DNA of 64,000 bases, from contig CAWACR010000003.1 in the NCBI GenBank assembly GCA_963780675.1, positions 186,001 through 250,000 on the forward strand, written 5' to 3'. Made by a program: the position numbers and the translations under genes. Position 1 is the stretch's first letter; each line of letters begins with the position of its first letter. The notes under the pieces are model-generated. The model worked only from the letters and a program-made list of their open reading frames with translations, was not told the origin of the DNA and did not search any database. Shown here piece after piece: positions 63,619 to 64,000 of the stretch. Source of the stretch: JAHECE01 sp963780675. Lineage in GTDB: Bacteria; Actinomycetota; Actinomycetes; Actinomycetales; JAHECE01.

Positions 63619-64000
63619 GGCCGGCTCGTCCCTCCCCCCGCCGGGCCGTCGCCGCCGCGCTCGGGGCGGTGCTCGTCGTCGTCCTCGGAGCGTGTGCCTC
63701 GCTGCCGCAGTCCGGCCCGGTGCAGCAGGGCAACCCGGACGTCAGCGAGCCCGGGAGCATCGCGCTGCTGGCGCGGCTGCCGGGCGAGGGCGACACCCCC
63801 GAGGAGATCGTCGACGGGTTCCTGCGGGCATCGGCCGCCGGCTTCACCGATGACTTCACGGTGGCCCGCGCGTTCCTCGGGCCGTCGGCCGCCGCGACAT
63901 GGGACCCGCTGGCGACGGTGCACGTCCACTCGGGGCAGGCCGTGGTGCGGGAGACGACCGCCGATCCCACCGGCGTGACGGCGTCGGCGTCCCTGAGCGG
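63615..64000 (+). CDS. lpqB: Lipoprotein LpqB, N-terminal part (runs off the window)
   Basis: 128 aa visible from ATG at 63615. Signal peptide with lipobox VVVLGAC (Cys27), then SLPQSGPVQQGNPD and GDTPEEIVDGFLRASAAGFT with DDFTVARAFLGPSAAATWDP, the GerMN-domain lead-in typical of LpqB. LpqB interacts with MtrB and modulates its signalling in mycobacteria. Coupled to mtrB by ATGA. The beta-propeller C-terminal part lies outside the window. Confidence 0.95.
   Translation, partial: MRPARPSPRRAVAAALGAVLVVVLGACASLPQSGPVQQGNPDVSEPGSIALLARLPGEGDTPEEIVDGFLRASAAGFTDDFTVARAFLGPSAAATWDPLATVHVHSGQAVVRETTADPTGVTASASLS

Overview
The window is 64 kb of very GC-rich DNA with a high share of GTG starts, 4-base ATGA/GTGA gene overlaps, WhiB, MtrA-MtrB-LpqB, actinobacterial DapD, DUF3499 and DUF5719. 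It is an actinomycete chromosome, most likely of the order Micrococcales (Cellulomonadaceae or Promicromonosporaceae type); the genus cannot be fixed from sequence alone. No rRNA, tRNA, insertion sequence, phage gene or CRISPR array was seen.

Layout. (1) 0-8.6 kb: 5' end of dapD, a NUDIX-NYN fusion, and the acyl-CoA carboxylase locus (biotin-carrying alpha subunit, maf, a DUF885 protein, epsilon subunit, a badly frameshifted beta subunit), divergent from birA, whose product biotinylates the alpha subunit. (2) 8.6-14.6 kb: class III nucleotide cyclase, a two-component system (both genes frameshifted), GtrA, purK-purE and a CoA-binding protein. (3) 14.6-34.2 kb: a surface-glycan island. Two LCP ligases lie divergent from a galactofuranan-type cluster (GlfT1-like transferase, second GT2, UDP-galactopyranose mutase, GlfT2-like polymerase, Wzm/Wzt-type ABC exporter). 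Convergent to it is a GtrB-GtrA-YfhO three-component glycosylation operon, preceded by a giant secreted PIG-L deacetylase with 4 discoidin and 8 PKD-like modules built on exact 1275-bp tandem repeats. A lipoprotein with a duplicated domain is divergent from that gene. (4) 34.2-48.9 kb: conserved actinobacterial genes (TIGR03089, whiB, large membrane GT2, DUF5719, metallopeptidase, DUF3499, manB, Trm112, CDF transporter, ahcY), plus a CDP-glycerol-transferase-like gene and a DUF4349 lipoprotein. (5) 48.9-53.3 kb: a translationally coupled TetR-GH2-MFS sugar operon. (6) 53.5-64 kb: RDD, SpoIIM-like, MoxR-DUF58-DUF4350-DUF4129 and GPDPase-membrane genes next to mtrA-mtrB-lpqB.

How it fits together. 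Glf would supply UDP-galactofuranose, the GT2 enzymes would build a galactan on a lipid carrier, and the ABC exporter would flip it. LCP proteins would ligate it to peptidoglycan. GtrB/GtrA/YfhO would decorate an exported polymer, and the PIG-L protein could trim N-acetyl groups outside the cell. This is inference from families and neighbourhood.

Quality note. Reading frames break in seven genes (accD, a response regulator, its kinase, a GT2, glf, the GlfT2-like gene, DUF4129). Nearly all breaks are single-base insertions, ten sites lie in accD alone, and some cancel in threes. They look more like residual sequencing errors than gene decay, so I give full repaired spans.
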